64,000 nt of DNA from Burkholderia sp. WAC0059 (GTDB lineage Bacteria > Pseudomonadota > Gammaproteobacteria > Burkholderiales > Burkholderiaceae): positions 85,341 to 149,340 of the forward strand of contig NZ_PNEO01000015.1 of the NCBI RefSeq assembly GCF_002870125.1, given 5' to 3'. The notes under the pieces were generated by a model. That model saw nothing but the letters and a program-made list of their open reading frames with translations. It had not been told where the DNA came from and made no database searches. Below, in pieces: positions 17,120 through 25,854 of this stretch. The stretch's first letter is position 1, and every line of letters begins with the position of its first letter. Made by a program: the position numbers and the translations under genes.

Positions 17120-17839
17120 TCATTTCACATGCCACAGCAACGCGATGGCCGGTACGATCAGCGCCGTGACGAGCCCGTTGAGCCCGATGCCGATGGCCGC
17201 GAAGGCGGCGGCGAGGCCGCTTAGCGGCGCGATCTGGGCGGCGGCGACGCCGCTGCCCGCGACGCCCGCCGCGAGGCCGTGCGCGCGCCAGTCGTCGACG
17301 CGGAACCAGCGCAGCACGGTCTGGCCGATCACCGCGGCCACGATGCCGCCGCCGATGGCGAGCGCGGCCGTCAGCGCCGGCACGCCGCCCACTTCCTGCG
17401 AGACCGCGATGGCGATCGGCGTTGTGACGGCCTTCGGCGCCATCGAGAACGCCACGGTGCGTCCGCCGCCGAGCAGCCAGACCACGGCGATGCCGCTGAC
17501 CATCGAGGTGATCGAGCCCGCCAGCAGCGCGATGCCGAGCCCGTTGAGGCTGCGGCGGATGTGCGAGAGGTTCAGCGCGAGCGGAACCGCGAGCGCCACC
17601 GTGGCCGGGCCGAGCAGGAAATTGATGAACTGCGCGCCGGCGAAGTAGGTGGCGTAGGGCGTGTTCGTCAGCTTTAGCACGACGACCATGAGGACGATCG
17701 CGATCAGCACGGGATTGGCCACCGGCGAGTTGCGGCAGAGGCGGTGGATACGCTGGCCGATCGCGAAGGCGACCAGCGTGACGGCGAGCCAGAGCAGCGG
17801 CGTGAGCGCGAGCGGGGTCCAGAGCGTACGCAGGATCAT
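17120..17839 (-). CDS. lrgB: LrgB/CidB family membrane protein
   Basis: The 239-residue protein has about seven membrane helices and the family blocks PVANPVLIAI, YFAGAQFINFLLGPATVALA and SMAPKAVTTPIAIAVSQEVGG, the last being the LrgB hallmark. The start overlaps the stop of the lrgA-like gene by four bases (ATGA), so the two are one coupled operon. LrgA/LrgB pairs are linked to murein hydrolase export control and, in several bacteria, to pyruvate or other small-acid transport. A longer upstream reading of the frame is ignored because it merely covers lrgA out of frame. Confidence 0.92.
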   Translation of the reverse strand: MILRTLWTPLALTPLLWLAVTLVAFAIGQRIHRLCRNSPVANPVLIAIVLMVVVLKLTNTPYATYFAGAQFINFLLGPATVALAVPLALNLSHIRRSLNGLGIALLAGSITSMVSGIAVVWLLGGGRTVAFSMAPKAVTTPIAIAVSQEVGGVPALTAALAIGGGIVAAVIGQTVLRWFRVDDWRAHGLAAGVAGSGVAAAQIAPLSGLAAAFAAIGIGLNGLVTALIVPAIALLWHVK

Positions 17840-18252
17840 TGCAGTCGCTCCGTGATGGCCGCTTCGCCGGCGGTCTTGCCCGCGCGTTCGGCCAACCGCG
17901 TCACGCGGTGCATGATGACGCCCGTGACGATGAGGCCCAGCACCGTCGAGACCAGCAGGCCCGCGAGGATCGGCAGCCATTCCTCGCGCAGCACGCCCAG
18001 CTCCGCGATGATGCCGACGCCGGCGGGCACGAAGAGCAGCCCCATGTTCGAGATCAGCGCGCTGGACGTCTTCGCGAGCGGCGGCGGTTCGGCGCCCTCG
18101 GCGGCATGAATCCAGCGGCCGGCCCGCGTCACGAGCAGGAGCGCGAGCAGGAACATCCCGATGACGGGACCGGGCAGCGGCAGGTGCAGCAGGCGGCGCA
18201 GCACTTCGCCGACGAGTTCGGCAACGACGAGAACGGCAAACGCGAATGGCAT
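17836..18252 (-). CDS. lrgA: LrgA/CidA family holin-like protein
   Basis: The 138-residue product has four membrane helices with LPLPGPVIGMFLLALLLV in the second and NMGLLFVPAGVGII in the third, the two conserved LrgA/CidA motifs. It is thought to form oligomeric pores or to work with LrgB in murein hydrolase control or pyruvate handling. ATG 18252 is chosen; a GTG at 18261 in the same frame would add three residues. It overlaps lrgB by four bases. Confidence 0.92.
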   Translation of the reverse strand: MPFAFAVLVVAELVGEVLRRLLHLPLPGPVIGMFLLALLLVTRAGRWIHAAEGAEPPPLAKTSSALISNMGLLFVPAGVGIIAELGVLREEWLPILAGLLVSTVLGLIVTGVIMHRVTRLAERAGKTAGEAAITERLQ

Positions 18253-18261
18253 GATCGACAC

Positions 18262-19312
18262 TCAGGGTTGGATAGGCCCGGCGAATCTGACGGACAGGCG
18301 TTCGTCGGGCGCGAAGACAGGGCGCGCGGACAGCCGACTTCCGTCGGCTCCGGTGCTCGCGGGGCGGTAGTAAGGACGTCGGCCCGGACCCGGGGACACG
18401 CGGTCGAGGGCGCACGGCGTGTCGGGCGCCCTCGGAGTGCGAACGCCGTTTTTCGCCATCCCGCGCGCGCGAGGCGGCGCACACTCTAAGCGCCGCCCGT
18501 TTTTTTCAGAATGCCCTTCGCGGCAAATGACTTTTGCGGCAAGGGGATTTGCAAATGCGGCGCGGCGATGAATCGCGTACGCGGGGCGCCTCGTGACGAA
18601 CGGCGTCGCCGCGCGATCGGGCCGGTGTTGCGCCCATGCGCTTGCCGCGAGCCGCCGCCCGACGCTGCCGATGCGCGGCGATAGCGGGGAGGACGGCGGG
18701 ATACTGGGCAGGGCGGAAGACACGTTGCGCTCCGGCGGACGAGGGGCCGCGCCTGCCGCGTGCCGTCCCGAAGAGGACGACCGCGGTAGCGCGTGATCAC
18801 ACGATAGGGGTTGGGACCGGCAAGCAGAAGTGCCCGGCCGGGAAGTCAGTTTTGCGCGCCGGGTCATGCCTCGGGACCGCGCCACGTGGAGCCAGCGTGA
18901 TGTCGTCGTCGGGCGCTTCTGCGGATCGTCGCGGATTCCCGCCGTTGGGAACGCGTCCGGAGGCGTGCCGGTCCGCTATCCGTGGGGGGCGCGTCGCCGC
19001 CTGCCCATCGCGCCCGGCTTCATCGCGGGCGACAAGCCGGGCCGCCCGGCTGGGCCGCCATACGCCGGTCGGTACGGAATGGGGCGACGACGGCGAGATC
19101 GTGAATCCGGGCTCGCGTCGATTTCGCGTCGATTAGGGAACCGCAGGCATGGCGTTCGTGATGCTGCCCGCCGCCGGCATGCGCCCTTCAACTTCAACGA
19201 GATGGACGGGAACACCCCGGTGATCCCCGTCCAGGACGTCGGGCCGCGGACGTGGCGACGCACGCTCGACATCCGGTTCGCGTGCTAGTCGCGGGACGTG
19301 GGCGTGCACGAC
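18262..19312. other. Kilobase with no convincing gene
   Basis: Open frames here (for example 18636-19136 and 18830-19288 on the plus strand, 18486-18800 on the minus strand) give arginine-rich, low-complexity products that resemble no family and overlap each other in several frames. A short A+T-richer patch near 18500-18570 may be part of the lrgA promoter area. The rest may be decayed or foreign sequence beside the Hrp genes. I see no tRNA, transposase or terminal repeats. Confidence 0.4.
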
Positions 19313-19340
19313 AAAAAGCGATGCCGAAACCGCGGCATCG
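19313..19340 (-). terminator. Rho-independent terminator of the harpin-HrpB1 operon
   Basis: On the minus strand CGATGCCG and CGGCATCG pair as a perfect 8-bp stem around a six-base loop and are followed by CTTTTTG. The hairpin starts 24 bases after the stop codon of the HrpB1 gene, as expected for the end of that transcript. Confidence 0.8.
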
Positions 19341-19363
19341 TTATCGTCATCGCTCCGCGCCGG

Positions 19364-19831
19364 CTATTCGAAGACGGTGTCCTGACTGAGCACCTCGGAG
19401 ATGCCGGCGCGCAGCGCGTTGAGCTTCTCCTCTTTCGACTCGGCGTTCGCCGACAGTTGCGGCAATTTCAGAAAACGGCCGACGACCGAGACGGCTGCCA
19501 GGTCCGCTTTGCTGCTGAGCAACGACGACACGTGAAGGCGCCACTCCGGGTCGCGCAGCCGGTACAGGCACCAGCCCTGAAAGGCCAGGCAGAGCGCGAG
19601 ATCGCCCCTTTTCGCCTGTATTTGTCTCAGCAGATGCAGTGCGCTCGTCCAGTCCGCGCGACGGATCTGCAGTTGCACGTCGAAGAAATCGAGTTCGACT
19701 CTATCGGGGCGCAATACATGCAACGCCTCCAGCAGGTCCTCCACCTCCGACTGCCCGGCTTTCGACAGCGAGCGGGAGAGGATCCGGGTCAACGCCTTGA
19801 CGATGCCCTCGTCGCATTGGGTGTACCACAT
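19364..19831 (-). CDS. HrpB1/HrpK-family type III secretion protein
   Basis: The 155-residue protein matches the HrpB1/HrpK family from its opening helices (GIVKALTRILSRSLSK) through the diagnostic ALHVLRPDRVELDFFDVQL, WTSALHLLRQI and LALCLAFQGWCLYRL blocks. The pattern is a TPR-like helical repeat. HrpB1 of Xanthomonas is a T3SS component needed for pilus assembly and described as periplasmic. Here it is 223 bp downstream of a harpin-like gene on the same strand and followed by a terminator, with no core T3SS gene in the window. Whether it is a spare part or a substrate-specific helper is open. Confidence 0.8.
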   Translation of the reverse strand: MWYTQCDEGIVKALTRILSRSLSKAGQSEVEDLLEALHVLRPDRVELDFFDVQLQIRRADWTSALHLLRQIQAKRGDLALCLAFQGWCLYRLRDPEWRLHVSSLLSSKADLAAVSVVGRFLKLPQLSANAESKEEKLNALRAGISEVLSQDTVFE

Positions 19832-20054
19832 GGCGGATTGTCCGTGATGTACCGCGTCTGGAATGTCCAGCTTCTACCCTTTCCGCCCAGCGGGCGTACG
19901 TGCATGCATTCATGCGGGGCGTATGTCCGCCAGGCCGATATTCCCGCCGGCAAGCCCAAGCCCGTCCGGTTCGCCCGCCGTCGACCGGTAACCACGCGGT
20001 CGACGCGAGCAGAACGTGACGGTGCATGAAGACAGCGAAGAAATGGGCGTTCTA

Positions 20055-20654
20055 TTACGCGGAGATGAGCAAGCCCTGCGGCGGCTGTCCGCTCAACTGG
20101 TCCACTTGCAGTTGAGCCTGGGCATTGAGCGTGCCGCCGCCGTTTTCCTTCGCCGTGGTCTGGATTTCCGGCGCGAGCGTCCCGGCAACCGACTGGCTGA
20201 GTTTGCCGCTTTGGACTGCGTCGGAGAGGATGCCGGCCGCTTCGTTGCCGTTGCCGCTCGACATGGCGTTCTGGAACGCCTGGAAGCCCGAGGGATCCTG
20301 TTGCGCGAATTGCGACATGGCGCTCGAGATGTTGCTCGACGACAGCGACTGGCCGTCCGCCGCGAGATCGGTCGAACCCGGAACCGACGAGGCGGCCGGC
20401 GTCGAACCGAGCGAGGAGGTTGGCGTCGAACCGAGGGAGGAGGCAGGCGTCGAACCGAGGCTGCTCGTCGGGCTCGAACCCGCGCTGCTCGAGGGGGAGC
20501 CCTCGCTGGCCATCAGTTGCTGCAGGAGCTCCTCGATTTCCTGGATCTCCTCGTTGACGTTGTTGTTCGACGACGAATCGCTCGAGCCGATCGAGTCCGA
20601 ACCGCCCAGCGTGGAAGCGCCGCCGTTGTCGATGTTGATCGTGATGCCGCCCAT
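20055..20654 (-). CDS. Harpin-like, probable Hrp-secreted protein
   Basis: The 199-residue protein has harpin-like composition: very rich in Ser, Gly, Asn and Gln, acidic, and with no Cys, Trp, Tyr or Arg that I can find. An amphipathic helix EEIQEIEELLQQLM near residues 33-47 resembles that of Hpa1/PopA-type harpins, and a Ser/Thr/Pro repeat linker follows at about 55-90. No classical signal peptide is present. ATG 20654 is chosen because GGAG lies eight bases upstream and the PIP-box -10 element leaves no leader for the earlier in-frame start at 20711. Harpins are exported by Hrp T3SS and act at the plant surface. The family call rests on composition and promoter. Confidence 0.68.
   Translation of the reverse strand: MGGITINIDNGGASTLGGSDSIGSSDSSSNNNVNEEIQEIEELLQQLMASEGSPSSSAGSSPTSSLGSTPASSLGSTPTSSLGSTPAASSVPGSTDLAADGQSLSSSNISSAMSQFAQQDPSGFQAFQNAMSSGNGNEAAGILSDAVQSGKLSQSVAGTLAPEIQTTAKENGGGTLNAQAQLQVDQLSGQPPQGLLISA
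20401..20480. repeat. 24-bp tandem repeat inside the harpin-like gene
   Basis: A unit starting GTCGAACCGAG repeats at 20401, 20425 and 20449, with a diverged partial copy at 20473. On the coding strand it encodes an eight-residue SSLGSTP-type unit. Because 24 is a multiple of three, copy number could change without breaking the frame. Confidence 0.75.
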
Positions 20655-20719
20655 GATGAAATCTCCGTGAAAGACGATGGTTGAGTAACAGGTTGAGTAA
20701 GCGGGGCACAACGATGATT

Positions 20720-20780
20720 ACTTTAGTTGCTGGCTTGCTTGACCTGGACGCAAAACCGAAGCGATAAGTCGAATTGCGAA
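20720..20780 (-). promoter_or_regulatory. PIP-box (hrpII-box) promoter of the harpin-like gene
   Basis: On the minus strand TTCGC (20780-20776), 15 bases, TTCGG (20760-20756), then 30 bases and TAAAGT (20725-20720) fit the full published consensus TTCGB-N15-TTCGB-N30-32-YANNNT. Equally this is TTCG-N16-TTCG, the hrpII box read by HrpX/HrpB AraC-type activators. The -10 element is about 65 bp before the chosen start codon. Confidence 0.82.
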
Positions 20781-20982
20781 GCGGCCTGTTCATGAGGCGC
20801 GGGAGAGGCTTGGGAACGCGGAGGAAGAAGGCTCGCGCCGTTCCGTTAGGGGTAGCGCCGCGTGGCGCGCGCCTCGCGCAGGTCGACCTCCGGGCACGCC
20901 GGTCAGGCGCGTTGCGGGGGCCGGCGCTCCGGGCGCGTGGTCCGTATTGATGGGATTGCGCCGATCCGACGCGCGGGATCGA

Positions 20983-21972
20983 TCAGGGCGTCGTCGCGTC
21001 CGCGGTCGGGCCGCCGTCCTGGCGCGGCGGCTCACCGATGCGTTCCGCGTAGAAATCGACGAATGCCCGCACCTTCGACGACACGATCTTCTTGGGCGGA
21101 TAGACGGCCCAGATGGCCGGTTCGGCCTGGCCCGTGCGAGCCTCCCAGCCGGGCAGGACGTGGACCAGCCGGCCGTCGCGCAGCATCGGGTCCACGAGCC
21201 AGGTCGGCAGGAGCGCGATGCCGCAGCCGGCCAGCGCGAGTTCGAGCACGGCCTCGGAATCGTTGCCGCGAAAGCGGCCCTTCAGTTCGACGAGCGTCGG
21301 CCCGGCGGCCGCGTTGTCGTCGCTCGCGCGGTTCGCCGCGCCGTCCGCCGCGGGGGCGACGGGGGCGAGGAGCCAGCGGTCGTCGGGCAGCAGGGCGAGG
21401 CGCAGCGACGCGTGCCCGGCCAGGTCGGCCGGCACCGACGGCGTGCCGTGGCGGCGGAAATAGTCGGGGCTGCCGCAGACGATGCGCCGGTGCGGCGCGA
21501 GCCGCCTCGCCATCAGCGACGAGTCGGGCAGCACGCCGATGCGGATGGCGAGGTCGATGCGCGCGTCGATGAGGTTGAGCGTTTCGTCGGTCGCCACGAG
21601 CTCGATGTCGATGTCCGGATACCGTTCCATGAAGCACGGCAGATGCGGCACGACGTGGAGGCGGCCGAACGCGGACGGCGTCGTGACGCGCAGGAGCCCC
21701 TGCGGCGTGCGGTTCAGCGAGGACGTGACCTGGCGCGCGTCTTCGAGCGCCTCCAGCGCGAGCAGCGCGTGTTCGCGGAACACCCGGCCGCCTTCGGTCA
21801 GCACGAGGCCGCGCGTGGAGCGGTTGAAGAGCGCGATGCCGAGATCGCGCTCGAGCTCGCTCACGTAGCGCGAGACGGTCGACGTCTTGACGGCCATCTG
21901 ATGGGCGGTCTTGCTGAAGCTCTGGAGCTCCGCCGCGCTCAGGAAGGCGCGTACTGCTGCAAAGTAGTCCAT
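20983..21972 (-). CDS. LysR-family transcriptional regulator
   Basis: The 329-residue protein has the N-terminal LysR helix-turn-helix (AVRAFLSAAELQSFSKTA, VKTSTVSRYVSELERDLG, LFNRSTRGLVLTEGG) and a normal effector-binding domain. An Ala/Asp/Asn-rich insert lies at about residues 215-235. It is next to the harpin operon on the same strand but about 200 bp upstream of the PIP-box, so it need not control it. No divergent partner gene shows its target. The start is the ATG of MDYFAAV; an open frame continues upstream only as shadow. Confidence 0.92.
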   Translation of the reverse strand: MDYFAAVRAFLSAAELQSFSKTAHQMAVKTSTVSRYVSELERDLGIALFNRSTRGLVLTEGGRVFREHALLALEALEDARQVTSSLNRTPQGLLRVTTPSAFGRLHVVPHLPCFMERYPDIDIELVATDETLNLIDARIDLAIRIGVLPDSSLMARRLAPHRRIVCGSPDYFRRHGTPSVPADLAGHASLRLALLPDDRWLLAPVAPAADGAANRASDDNAAAGPTLVELKGRFRGNDSEAVLELALAGCGIALLPTWLVDPMLRDGRLVHVLPGWEARTGQAEPAIWAVYPPKKIVSSKVRAFVDFYAERIGEPPRQDGGPTADATTP

Positions 21973-22209
21973 GAGTCGTCGGATCGGTCGCGTTCCCACG
22001 TCGTCGCCGGCCGGGCCGGCGGCAGGACGAGGCGGGGCATCGCGTGCGCAACGACGGTCGTTCCGCACGCGATGGCTATGATAAGGCAACGAATATCCGG
22101 CGACGGGTCGCCGGGCCCGGCCCGGCGAAGACCGGGCGTTGCGGCTTGCCGCCGACCCGCGGGGCTCGCGGCGCGGCGAACCGTACGAACCATGCGAACC
22201 GGACGACGA

Positions 22210-22273
22210 TCCCGGCGACACCCCGGCGACACCCCGGCGACACCCCGGCGACACCCCGGCGACAACCCCGGCG
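22210..22273. repeat. 11-bp minisatellite (CCCCGGCGACA units)
   Basis: Five near-perfect tandem copies of an 11-bp unit, the first beginning TCCCGGCGACA at 22210, plus a partial copy, end within a few bases of the metallophosphoesterase stop codon. The unit length is not a multiple of three and the array is outside the gene. Variable copy number between strains is likely. Confidence 0.88.
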
Positions 22274-22274
22274 C

Positions 22275-23633
22275 CTAGCCCTTGCGCTGCTTGCGCGCGA
22301 GCTTGCGGACCTCGGCGACGCGCGCGGCCATGCCCGTGTCGCGCGCGACGAACTGCGCGAGCTTGCGGCTCTTCAGGTCCACCGTCACGGAGTCGTCGGG
22401 CGCCTTGGTCTGCGAACCGTCGATCGCCGGGTGATATTCGATCCGCAGTTGCCGGTCGTTGACGATGATGCGCAGGTATCCGAAGTTCTGGTCGTCGTAG
22501 TTTTCCAGCGTGATTTCGTCGGCGTTGCCCGAGGCGGCCTGGATGACCTGCGGCGCGCGCAGCGGCGGCTCGCCGCCGTGCGTCAGGCGTTGCACGGCGT
22601 GTCCGCCGTTGCCGCAGACGATGTACGGAATCTGCGAGCCGTCGGGCCGCGCGCGCGTGAAGCGCTGGTAGTTGTGCGCGTGCCCGGCGAGGTCCGCGTG
22701 CGGCCACACGCCGACCTCCGCGCAGATCTCGTCGATCTGCCGCTGCATCTCGACGCTCCAGCCGTGCCGGCCGCGCGCGACGTAGGGCGGGTGATGATGC
22801 GCGAACAGCAGCGCGCCGGCGTAGCGCTCTTTCTTTACGCGCTTGAGCGCCGCGCGCAGGAAGTCGAGCTGGCTCGTGCCGATCTGCTTGTCGGCGATCA
22901 CGCCCGGGTCTTCGAGCGTATTGCTGTAGAGCGCGATGATGCGCACGAACGGCGCCTCGAACGTGAAGAACACGCCCGGCTGGATTTGCGCGGTGCGCGA
23001 GAGGTTGCCTGCGTCGGGCGACACCTCGAAGCAGTCGGCGCAGAAGTTGCGCAGGAACGCCTGCAGGCTCTTCTCGTGGTGCAGCGGCGAGACCATGCCG
23101 TCGTGGTTGCCGGCCACGGCCAGAATGGGCGCGTGGTAGTCGCGGTAGGGCTCGTAGAACTGGTCGTAGTAGTACTGGCTTTCGCCGAAGCTGTAGACGA
23201 TGTCGCCGAGCAGGAAGTTGAACTGCGGGATCTCGCGGCTGTCCTGTTCGTCGAAGTCGCTCTCCATCTTGTCGGAGACTTCGTTCTGCGTCTTCGGCCC
23301 CTTCGTACTGCCGCAGTCGCCGGTGGAGTGGAACACCATCTGGCCGTTGCGCTCGATCTGCTGGATCAGGCCGGCGTTGTTGCCGATCACTTCGGTCAGC
23401 GTGAGGCGCGGCTCGGCGCCGCCGCGCGGCGCCGGGAACGGCAGCGGCTTGATCTTGTGCTCGCGGTTCAGCTCGTCGATTTTCCGGTAGGCCGCCGCGT
23501 CGGACGCGTGTTTTATCACGAACGTCTGAGGGTCCGGCGTCGGCTGGGGTTGCGAGAACACGGGGCGGGCGAGCACGCGTCCGTCGGACGGGCCTTCGGG
23601 GACGTGTTCGGGGCGCTTGCGCTTCGTGACCAT
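22275..23633 (-). CDS. Calcineurin-like metallophosphoesterase
   Basis: The 452-residue protein has the ordered dimetal motifs of the family: FHSTGDCG, LLGDIVY, VAGNHDG, LLFAHHHPPY and LAGHAHNYQR, giving the Asp, Asn and His ligands. The C-terminal third carries a beta-rich extension as in purple-acid-phosphatase relatives. No signal peptide is evident; the start reads MVTKRKRPEH. The substrate is unknown, perhaps a phosphomonoester or nucleotide. It follows the phospholipase C-like gene by about 120 bp on the same strand, and the two may form a phosphate-scavenging unit. Its stop codon abuts an 11-bp tandem repeat. Confidence 0.9.
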   Translation of the reverse strand: MVTKRKRPEHVPEGPSDGRVLARPVFSQPQPTPDPQTFVIKHASDAAAYRKIDELNREHKIKPLPFPAPRGGAEPRLTLTEVIGNNAGLIQQIERNGQMVFHSTGDCGSTKGPKTQNEVSDKMESDFDEQDSREIPQFNFLLGDIVYSFGESQYYYDQFYEPYRDYHAPILAVAGNHDGMVSPLHHEKSLQAFLRNFCADCFEVSPDAGNLSRTAQIQPGVFFTFEAPFVRIIALYSNTLEDPGVIADKQIGTSQLDFLRAALKRVKKERYAGALLFAHHHPPYVARGRHGWSVEMQRQIDEICAEVGVWPHADLAGHAHNYQRFTRARPDGSQIPYIVCGNGGHAVQRLTHGGEPPLRAPQVIQAASGNADEITLENYDDQNFGYLRIIVNDRQLRIEYHPAIDGSQTKAPDDSVTVDLKSRKLAQFVARDTGMAARVAEVRKLARKQRKG

Positions 23634-23755
23634 GGCGGCTCCTTGTCAATCAAGGTGGGGAAGGAAAGGCGGCAGCGCGCCGCCCGGCGCGGACGGGCCG
23701 GGCGGTTCGGGGCGGTTCGTTGCGGTTGCTGGCCAGTTGGGGCCGGCTCGGGACG

Positions 23756-25510
23756 TCAGGCCCCGAAGTTCAGCGTGTGGGTCAGGTCGCCCATCGGCGT
23801 CTGGCCGCGGGAGGCCATGGCCGCGTCGCGGTGCCTGAGGCCGTCGAGCGTGTCGAGCTGGAAGACGCGCGTGATGAGCCGCAGGATCGAGCCGGTGTCG
23901 TAGACGGTGTGATCGACGTAGCCCCGCTTCGCGAACGGCGAGACGACCATCGTCGGGATGCGCGTGCCCGGACCCCAGCGGTCGCCCCTGGGCGGCGCGA
24001 CGTGATCCCACCAGCCGCCGTTCTCGTCGACGGTGACGATCACGACCATGTTTTCCCATTGCGGGCTCGCGCGCAGCGCCTTGACCGCGTGCACGATGTG
24101 GCGGTCGCCCGAGGCGACGTCGGCGTAGCCGGCGTGCATGTTCAGGTTGCCCTGCGGCTTGTAGAACGTGACGGCGGGCAGCTTGCCCGCACGCGCGTCG
24201 GCGAGAAAGCGGTTGGTGCTCTCGTCGTCGCCGAGGCCGCCGTCGCGCAGCCGCTTCGCGCGCGCCTCGGTGCCGGGGCCGAGGTTGCGGAAGTAGTTGA
24301 ACGGCTGGTGGTGATACTGGAAGTTCGGGATGACCGGCGTGCCGTTCGAAAGGTTCGCGCCGTGCTTGTCGAGCGTCTCCTGGAACGCGCCCGCGTACCA
24401 GGCCCAGTCGATGCCGCGCCGGTCGAGCTTGTCGCCGATGTGCTCGTGCGTTTGCGGCACCAGCGCCATGGCGTTTTCCGACAGGCTGAAGTCGACTTCG
24501 CCGTTGGCGCCGAGTTTGAGCGGGGTGGGCGCGTAGGGCGGCATCATCGTGTTCACGCCGTAGCTGAGCACGGTGCCGTCGGCGAGCGTTTCCGGCGGCG
24601 TGAGCGCGCTCGGGCCGAACCTGGGGATGCCGTCCATCGCGCTCGCGGGCGAGGTTTCGAGCGGCTTCAGGTTCGGGTCGTCGGGGCGGCCGCTGACGGT
24701 CGTGGCGATCTGGAACTTCGAGATGCTGTTGAGCGGGTCCGGATAGCGCGGCGCGGTGGCCGAGGCCAGGTACTGGTGGTTCAGGAACGATCCGCCGAAC
24801 GCGCCCTGGAAGAAGTTGTCGCAGAGCACGAATTCGCTCGCGAGGTCCCACATCCGCAGGTCGTAGCTCGTGTTTTCGTAGTGGCCCATCGTGAAGCCGG
24901 CGGAATCGGCCCAGGCGACGAACATGTTGTTCTTGCCGCCGTTGATCTGCATCTGGTTCTGATAGAACACGTGCCAGAGGTCGTGCGTGACGAGCGAAAG
25001 CGGCAGGTTCTCGCCGTTCGGGCCTTGCAGCGCGAACGGCCCGTTGGGCAGGTTGGTCTGGTATTGCAGCCCGGCGCGGTAGGTCACGCCGTCGGCCACC
25101 TGGTCCTTGAGCAGCCAGCCGCCCGGCACGGTCGGCAGCTTCGGCAGGACGGTCTTGCCGTCGCGGTCGAGCTGGAGGTAGTCCTCTTGCCTGAGCGAGG
25201 AAAGCGGCCGCTCGACGCCCGGAAAGTCGCCGAACAGGTTGTTGAAGCTGCGGTTCTCGGCGTAGATCACGACGATCGTCTTCACGTTCTCGCGCAGCGC
25301 ACGGTCGAGCTCGGGGCCGGCGAGCGGCGTGCCGCCCGCGCCGCCCGAGCCCGTCTGGGTGCCGGGCGCGGCGCAGCCGCCGAGGCCGCCGCCGACCGCG
25401 ACCGCGGCAAGTCCGGTCAGAAACGAGCGCCGGCTGGTGCTGGGCTGATTGGGCTCGCTGGCCGGGGCGTCGTCGGGCTGAGTCGGGGGCTTGGGGGGCT
25501 GCTGCGTCAT
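23756..25510 (-). CDS. Tat-exported phospholipase C / acid phosphatase-type phosphoesterase
   Basis: The 584-residue protein belongs to the phosphoesterase family of bacterial non-haemolytic phospholipase C and AcpA. Landmarks are VVIYAENRSFNNLFGDFPG near residue 78, GSFLNHQYL, a WAWYAGAF strand, FNYFRN and VTVDENGGWWDHVAPP near 490, the metal-binding loop. The N-terminus has a twin-arginine motif (TSRRSFLTG) followed by a hydrophobic core and LGGC, so it may be a Tat-exported lipoprotein. It would release phosphate from phospholipids or phosphomonoesters outside the cytoplasm. A metallophosphoesterase gene follows. ATG 25510 is chosen because it places the Tat signal correctly. Confidence 0.92.
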   Translation of the reverse strand: MTQQPPKPPTQPDDAPASEPNQPSTSRRSFLTGLAAVAVGGGLGGCAAPGTQTGSGGAGGTPLAGPELDRALRENVKTIVVIYAENRSFNNLFGDFPGVERPLSSLRQEDYLQLDRDGKTVLPKLPTVPGGWLLKDQVADGVTYRAGLQYQTNLPNGPFALQGPNGENLPLSLVTHDLWHVFYQNQMQINGGKNNMFVAWADSAGFTMGHYENTSYDLRMWDLASEFVLCDNFFQGAFGGSFLNHQYLASATAPRYPDPLNSISKFQIATTVSGRPDDPNLKPLETSPASAMDGIPRFGPSALTPPETLADGTVLSYGVNTMMPPYAPTPLKLGANGEVDFSLSENAMALVPQTHEHIGDKLDRRGIDWAWYAGAFQETLDKHGANLSNGTPVIPNFQYHHQPFNYFRNLGPGTEARAKRLRDGGLGDDESTNRFLADARAGKLPAVTFYKPQGNLNMHAGYADVASGDRHIVHAVKALRASPQWENMVVIVTVDENGGWWDHVAPPRGDRWGPGTRIPTMVVSPFAKRGYVDHTVYDTGSILRLITRVFQLDTLDGLRHRDAAMASRGQTPMGDLTHTLNFGA

Positions 25511-25854
25511 GTCGTTTCCTTGTGGGGTGGGTCGGCGGGGCGTGACCCGAAAGGGGTTGCGCGGCGCCTGGGCGCCGCATGGCTGGAGCGGATGATGGAT
25601 GATGCGTGCCGGCTGCTCACGGGGCCATATCTTTGCGGACGGGCGATGACATTTTTTTGACAGAGGCCGGATGGCGCGGACGTTCCTGCCGCTTTGTCCG
25701 GGTTGGCCCCGCTTCGGTTCCTGCTCCGGCCCTCGCGCGTCAGGCGACCCCTCGGCGCGCTCGGCACGTTCGGCACGTTCGGCACGGCGGCGGCGCCTGC
25801 CCGGTACTCTATGATGGCGTCTGCGCCGGCCTCGCCGGCTTTCCGAATGCATCC
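25511..25854. other. Intergenic region with short CGGCACGTT repeats
   Basis: This 344-bp gap divides divergent genes and holds no convincing ORF of its own. CGGCACGTT occurs twice in tandem at 25762-25779 and begins a third time, as CGGCACG, at 25780-25786. An A+T-richer patch near 25620-25665 is the likely promoter area for the phospholipase gene. Confidence 0.5.

Noticed and set aside
17840..18484. N-terminal extension of LrgB giving a 454-residue protein
   Set aside because: It covers lrgA in the wrong frame; the ATGA overlap and family length support ATG 17839.
20655..20711. Earlier start of the harpin-like gene at 20711
   Set aside because: It would begin almost at the predicted transcription start and has no ribosome site, whereas ATG 20654 has GGAG eight bases upstream.
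22210..22273. CRISPR array
   Set aside because: Units of 11 bp are directly adjacent without spacers, and no cas gene is near.
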